9,639 nt of DNA, taken from the NCBI GenBank assembly GCA_029987245.1, contig DALTWG010000060.1, forward strand, positions 1-9,639. Reading direction: 5' to 3'. The notes below the pieces were generated by a model. That model ran no database searches. It was not told the origin of the DNA and saw nothing but the letters and a program-made list of their open reading frames with translations. The DNA comes from Methanocorpusculum sp. GTDB taxonomy: Archaea; Halobacteriota; Methanomicrobia; Methanomicrobiales; Methanocorpusculaceae. The position numbers and the translations under genes were made by a program. Position 1 is the stretch's first letter. Each line of letters opens with the position of its first letter. Shown here piece after piece: positions 5,696 through 9,639 of this stretch.

Positions 5696-8600
5696 ATAAA
5701 ACCACCCGCCCGAAAATACGCGTAATTACCGCTATCCTCGTCCTGTTTGCTCTTTTTCTGCTGGCATCTCCGGCGCTCGCCGAAGATAACAGCGGCCTTA
5801 AAACCGTGCGCACCGCTGTAACGGACGGGAGTTTATTTATCGACACTGATGAGTCGGGGACACCCGCATCCGGCTATGCCTATGAATATCTGGAAACACT
5901 CGCCGCCTATGCGGGATGGAAGGTGGAATATGTCCCTGCCCGCGGATTTGCCGACTGCCTTGATAAACTCATCTCCGGTGAAATAGACCTCTATTATGAT
6001 GTAAGTTACACTCCCGAGCGGGAAAAAACCATGCTCTTTGTCGAAAAAGCGATGGGAAGCGAGGCATACTGCATTTACAGCTTAGATGATGAGGATACGG
6101 TTTACAACGGCGACTACAGCAGTTTATCAGGTAAACGCGTCGGGGTTACCAAAGGAACCTCGCAGATAGCCGCCCTTGAGGCCTGGTGCAAAGAAAACAA
6201 TGTTGACCTCACCTTCGTGGAATATGCAACGGTACCGGAAAAAGAGGCCGCCCTGTTTGCAGGCGACATTGACTTAAACTATGAAGTAAACCTCGTTGCA
6301 CAGAACCGCTATTATATTGCGGCCGAAATCGGGAGCAGCGACTATTATCTGGTGGTAAACAAAGATAGAGAAGATATTTACGAGGACATTACTCTTGCCG
6401 AACATAAAATCCTCAATACCGACCGGTACTTCTTTGAAGACCTGAATAGAAATTATTTCGGCGCAACGGTAATCAGCAGAACCCTCACCTCTGACGAACG
6501 CGACTGGCTTGCCTCGAAATCCAGGATTACCGTCGGCTATTTCGATGATTACCTCCCGTTCAGCGACAAGGATGATTCCGGCGAAGTCACCGGTCTGGTA
6601 AAAGACATTGTGCCGATGCTCTTTGAAAATCTGCATCTTGCAGAGCCGGTAGAGATTTCATATGTCGGCTTTGCCGACAATGAAGATATCTACCGTGCGT
6701 TAGAAGACGGCTCGATTGACATGGCGTTTCCGGTTTACGGCAGTACCGCCTTTGCCAAAGCAAAAGGGGCCGCATATACCTCGAAAGTAATCGGCATCTC
6801 CGTTGATTTGATTTACGCAGACGAATATACCGATAATACCACGAAGATAATCGCGGTAAACAAAAACAACCAGCTGCAGGACTATTATACGAAAACCTAC
6901 TATCCGGAGGCGCAGATTGTCTACTATGACACCATTGAAGAATGTCTTTCAGCGGTCGCCGACGGAAAAGCCGGAACAACCATTTTAAACGGTCTGAGAA
7001 CCGCCGAACTCCTGCGAAAGGCAGACAACAACCGGTTAAAGGAAATCCGGCTTGCAGAAGAGGTTGACCTCTGTTTTGCGGTCAAATCCGGCAGCAATGA
7101 ACTGTATTCCATTCTGAACCGCGGTATTGCAAATACCAATGAAAGTGATGCGGTAACCTCTTCCTATCATTATGTCGGAAAAATTTCCGGCTATACTGCG
7201 GAGGATTTCCTTAATGACAATATCTGGTACCTGATTCTCGGAATTATCATTCTTGCTGCCGTGGTCGCTTTGACGGTAAACAGTGTCAACAACACCCGGC
7301 TTGCCCGGGCAAACAAAGAGCTTCTCGCCGAACAGGAGCGGAGCGCCGAGGAAATGAAAATCATCTCCGGACTTGCCCAGGATTTTGCTTCGCTCTATAA
7401 ATTCAATCTCGATTCCGGCGAGTACCGGATTTACCATTTCAAAAATGTGCTCAGCGACATAAAACCCGTGCTTGAGCAAAACGCCGACTTTAACCATGTT
7501 ATGCGCGAGTATGCGGATAAATTCATTCATCCGGAGGATAAAGCTGCGTATCTTGCCTTTGTAAGGCCTGCAAATGTCAAACAGATGCTTGCGCACAAAA
7601 AATCCGACCGTTTCACTTTCCGCCGCAATATTGACGGCAACTGGCTCTGGATGGAGGTTTTGTATGTTAAAACAGATGACATCAACGCCGAGGCGGAAAA
7701 TATTGTAGCGGCATTTGCCATCCGTGATGAAGAGATAAAAGAAAACATGCGTCAGAAAGCGGCGCTGGAAGAGGCAGTTGCCGAGGCTGAATCGGCTAAC
7801 AAGGCGAAAACCACGTTCCTTTTCAACATGAGTCATGATATCCGCACGCCGATGAATGCAATCCTTGGTTTCACGAATATGGCGCTGAAGCACTCCGATG
7901 ACCGGGAAAAGGTAAAAGACTGCCTGGAAAAGACAAAACAGTCCGGAAACCTGCTGCTTTCCTTAATCAACGGCGTGCTTGACATGAGCCGGATTGAATC
8001 GGGTCATGCGGTCCTGCATGAAACAAAAGGCGATGTGTTGCTTTCCTTTGCGAATATGCAGTCAATCATGGAAGAACTTGCAAAAGCAAAGAATATCCGG
8101 CTTGATTTCGCCTTTGCAAACATCCGGGACCGGTATGTGTATGCTGATTTCGACCGGGCGTCGCGGGTGTTCATCAATATTATCTCCAATGCGGTAAAGT
8201 ACACGAAAGAGGGCGGTTTTGTCCATGTCCGGTGTGAGCAGACTGCATCGGAAAACGGCGTCGGAACGTACTGCTACACGTTTGAAGACAACGGCATCGG
8301 TATGTCGGAAGAGTTCCAGAAGCATGTATTCGAGGAATTCAGCCGCGAGGAGTCTGCGACGGTTTCGGGCATTCAGGGGACAGGATTAGGTCTTGCGGTC
8401 TGCCAATCCTTTGTTTCGTTAATGCACGGCACTATTGCATGCAAAAGCAAACAGGGCGCCGGGACTACGTTCACGGTCACGCTGCCAATGCGGCTTCAGA
8501 CCGGCGCTGACCTCGAAGAGTCGAAGGCGGCGTCTGAGAGGGCCGCAGATGCCGCAAAAGACGGCGCCGCTCATTTCTTTGATTTTTCCGGCATGCGGGT

Positions 8601-8988
8601 TTTGCTGGTCGAGGACAATGAGATGAACCGGGAGATTGCAGAGGATATTTTACATGACGAGGGGATTGTCGTCGAATCGGCTTGTGACGGCTCTGCTGCG
8701 GTAAAGATGGTGCAGGAAAAGGGGGCTTTCTGGTATGACTTTATTTTAACTGATATTCAGATGCCGGTTATGAACGGCTATGAAGCGGCGCGGGAGATAA
8801 GAAAGATTGAAGGCTGCGCCGGTCTTCCGATTATCGCGGTTTCGGCGAATGCGTTTGCGGAGGATAAGAAGGCGTCGCTTGATGCAGGCATGGATGGCCA
8901 TATTGCAAAGCCGATTGATGCGGGTGAGTTAATGCGGTGCATGGCGGGGCTTGCGAAGAGGAAAAAAGCGGGGGAGAAGGAGAGGTAA
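5692..8988 (+). CDS. BvgS-like hybrid sensor histidine kinase with two periplasmic binding domains
   Basis: A 1098-residue inner-membrane sensor. It has a signal peptide (basic residues 3-10, hydrophobic 11-25, likely cleavage after ALA at 28-30), then two SBP_bac_3-type solute-binding domains outside the cell (about 36-260 and 273-495), a membrane helix (511-530) and a coiled linker. A PAS-like domain (about 557-690) follows, of the 'LYKFNLDSGEYRIYH' type common in gut Clostridia. The kinase core has phospho-acceptor His715 in FNMSHDIRTP, N-box Asn833, G1 DNGIGM (866-871) and G2 GTGLGLAV (896-903). The receiver (968-1086) has acidic Asp975, phospho-acceptor Asp1021, Ser1051 and Lys1073. It ends soon after the receiver, with no HPt or DNA-binding domain, and no partner regulator gene is in the window. 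Ligands are probably amino acids or similar small molecules, by family. The design is bacterial, suggesting transfer into this archaeon. A T-run at 9009-9013 may end the transcript. All key catalytic residues are intact. Confidence 0.93.
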   Translation: MNKTTRPKIRVITAILVLFALFLLASPALAEDNSGLKTVRTAVTDGSLFIDTDESGTPASGYAYEYLETLAAYAGWKVEYVPARGFADCLDKLISGEIDLYYDVSYTPEREKTMLFVEKAMGSEAYCIYSLDDEDTVYNGDYSSLSGKRVGVTKGTSQIAALEAWCKENNVDLTFVEYATVPEKEAALFAGDIDLNYEVNLVAQNRYYIAAEIGSSDYYLVVNKDREDIYEDITLAEHKILNTDRYFFEDLNRNYFGATVISRTLTSDERDWLASKSRITVGYFDDYLPFSDKDDSGEVTGLVKDIVPMLFENLHLAEPVEISYVGFADNEDIYRALEDGSIDMAFPVYGSTAFAKAKGAAYTSKVIGISVDLIYADEYTDNTTKIIAVNKNNQLQDYYTKTYYPEAQIVYYDTIEECLSAVADGKAGTTILNGLRTAELLRKADNNRLKEIRLAEEVDLCFAVKSGSNELYSILNRGIANTNESDAVTSSYHYVGKISGYTAEDFLNDNIWYLILGIIILAAVVALTVNSVNNTRLARANKELLAEQERSAEEMKIISGLAQDFASLYKFNLDSGEYRIYHFKNVLSDIKPVLEQNADFNHVMREYADKFIHPEDKAAYLAFVRPANVKQMLAHKKSDRFTFRRNIDGNWLWMEVLYVKTDDINAEAENIVAAFAIRDEEIKENMRQKAALEEAVAEAESANKAKTTFLFNMSHDIRTPMNAILGFTNMALKHSDDREKVKDCLEKTKQSGNLLLSLINGVLDMSRIESGHAVLHETKGDVLLSFANMQSIMEELAKAKNIRLDFAFANIRDRYVYADFDRASRVFINIISNAVKYTKEGGFVHVRCEQTASENGVGTYCYTFEDNGIGMSEEFQKHVFEEFSREESATVSGIQGTGLGLAVCQSFVSLMHGTIACKSKQGAGTTFTVTLPMRLQTGADLEESKAASERAADAAKDGAAHFFDFSGMRVLLVEDNEMNREIAEDILHDEGIVVESACDGSAAVKMVQEKGAFWYDFILTDIQMPVMNGYEAAREIRKIEGCAGLPIIAVSANAFAEDKKASLDAGMDGHIAKPIDAGELMRCMAGLAKRKKAGEKER

Positions 8989-9009
8989 GGGGATGAGTGT
9001 TAAGGGGAT
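8986..9009. repeat. Direct repeat TAAGGGGAT at the convergent gene junction
   Basis: TAAGGGGAT occurs at 8986-8994 and again at 9001-9009, 15 bases apart. The first copy carries the kinase stop codon; the second overlaps the stop codon (TTA, 9000-9002) of the opposite-strand gene. The two genes are separated by only 11 bases. It may mark a small duplication or past insertion at the junction; no function is evident. Confidence 0.5.
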
Positions 9010-9639
9010 TTTTCGTCCTCTTCACTAAAAATACCTATATCCTTACAATATTTATCAATCCATCCCAGTTGATATAAAAACTCGTAAGCTATTTCCCGGT
9101 CTGCAATCAACAAGCCCTTGAAAACAGAACAGTTGTTATTTATTTTATGCAGTACTGTGATATATTCTTCTTCAGTGAGCGGGCGTTTCTTTTTCGTATC
9201 TTCATCATCCTTTTGTGTAGCATTCAGGGACTGAAAAACTTTCCACTGGTAATCAATGTAAAACTTCATAGTTTCTTCATTTTTCTCAGGATGCCAGCCG
9301 TTTTCATCAAGTATGTAACTCTCTTCCGGATATTTTTTTTCCAGATTCCTGTATGTTTCCCATAAATTACATGAACCAAACATTTCTTCCCAGTCATCTC
9401 CATAATACTTTTTGAAGCCTTCTGTGTTTGCCATGGCTGGGAAATGAATTCTCGTCGATAATTTATCTATCCTTTTTACACTTGCCTTTGTAATGTCACA
9501 CAATTCTTTCACATATTCATAGAGTTCGGCAAATAATTTCGTCACCTCTTTTCTGAGATACAGTTCTTCCGAGATATGTTGACCGCATTCCGCGCACGTG
9601 TCAGCTTTTTTGTTATTCAGCGCGCCGCATTTCGGACAG
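9000..9639 (-). CDS. Zinc-ribbon protein of unknown function, 5' end outside the window
   Basis: The frame is open from the stop at 9000 to the window edge, so about 212 codons are visible and the start is missing. The first visible residues are CPKCG, then CAECG 14 residues after the first Cys. These two Cys-x2-Cys knuckles form a short zinc ribbon (zinc_ribbon_2 type), which usually sits within a few residues of the initiator Met, so little is probably lost. A GTG at 9545 could be taken as a start but would cut off the ribbon. The remainder is soluble, charged and mostly helical-looking, rich in Trp, Tyr, Lys and Glu, with no membrane segment and a Lys/Asp-rich low-complexity patch about 100 residues before the end. 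I do not recognise this part. Base use is more AT-rich than in the kinase it converges on. Archaeal proteins of this layout are often adaptors or regulators, but no role is supported here. Confidence 0.75.
   Translation of the reverse strand, partial: CPKCGALNNKKADTCAECGQHISEELYLRKEVTKLFAELYEYVKELCDITKASVKRIDKLSTRIHFPAMANTEGFKKYYGDDWEEMFGSCNLWETYRNLEKKYPEESYILDENGWHPEKNEETMKFYIDYQWKVFQSLNATQKDDEDTKKKRPLTEEEYITVLHKINNNCSVFKGLLIADREIAYEFLYQLGWIDKYCKDIGIFSEEDEKSP

Noticed and set aside
7036..7893. Minus-strand open frame of 285 codons within the kinase gene
   Set aside because: It is fully antisense to the intact kinase core, with no recognisable domain or promoter; long antisense frames are common opposite GC-rich genes.
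8896..8985. HPt domain at the end of the hybrid kinase
   Set aside because: Only about 12-25 residues follow the receiver, far too few for a four-helix HPt bundle, and no HPt histidine motif is present.

Overview
The window looks like chromosomal DNA from a methanogenic archaeon, most likely of the Methanomicrobiales (a Methanocorpusculum-like genome is my best guess). The basis is indirect. Several genes have archaeal TATA-type boxes about 25-30 bases before the start codon and no clear Shine-Dalgarno, as expected for leaderless transcripts. Oligo-T tracts rather than hairpins follow stop codons. The acyl-CoA ligase resembles the medium-chain/branched-chain enzymes known from Methanosarcina. 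An AN1-like zinc-finger membrane protein fits an archaeon. No rRNA, tRNA, CRISPR array, transposase or integrase was seen.

Layout, left to right. (1) 111-1694 (+): an AT-rich gene for a membrane-anchored protein with two N-terminal zinc fingers, one membrane helix and two tandem copies of a 138-residue outer domain. (2) 1695-1977: a spacer with a T-tract and a cluster of 9-base ATTAGCAGC repeats. (3) 1978-2647 (-): an overlapping two-gene unit for an ArsD-like protein and an ArsR-family repressor, preceded by a perfect 8-6-8 inverted repeat (2662-2683) that is probably the repressor's operator. (4) 2735-4420 (+): an AMP-forming acyl-CoA synthetase transcribed divergently from that unit. (5) 4481-5530 (+): a membrane protein of about 12 helices built from two six-helix halves, with faint resemblance to the GPR1/FUN34/YaaH (SatP) acetate-transporter family. 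(6) 5692-8988 (+): a 1098-residue hybrid histidine kinase with a signal peptide, two periplasmic substrate-binding domains, a membrane helix, a PAS-like domain, kinase core and receiver domain. (7) 9000-9639 (-): a zinc-ribbon protein, convergent with the kinase, whose 5' end lies beyond the window.

Functional reading (inference): the ligase and the following membrane protein may form an uptake-and-activation pair for a short or branched organic acid. The hybrid kinase is a small-molecule sensor of bacterial BvgS-like design, probably acquired from bacteria, with no output protein encoded here. The ArsD/ArsR-like pair has no arsenite pump or ATPase gene beside it, and both proteins have atypical cysteine patterns, so the signal it senses may not be arsenite. 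The outer genes (1 and 7) are visibly richer in A+T than the central ones and look like accessory genes.
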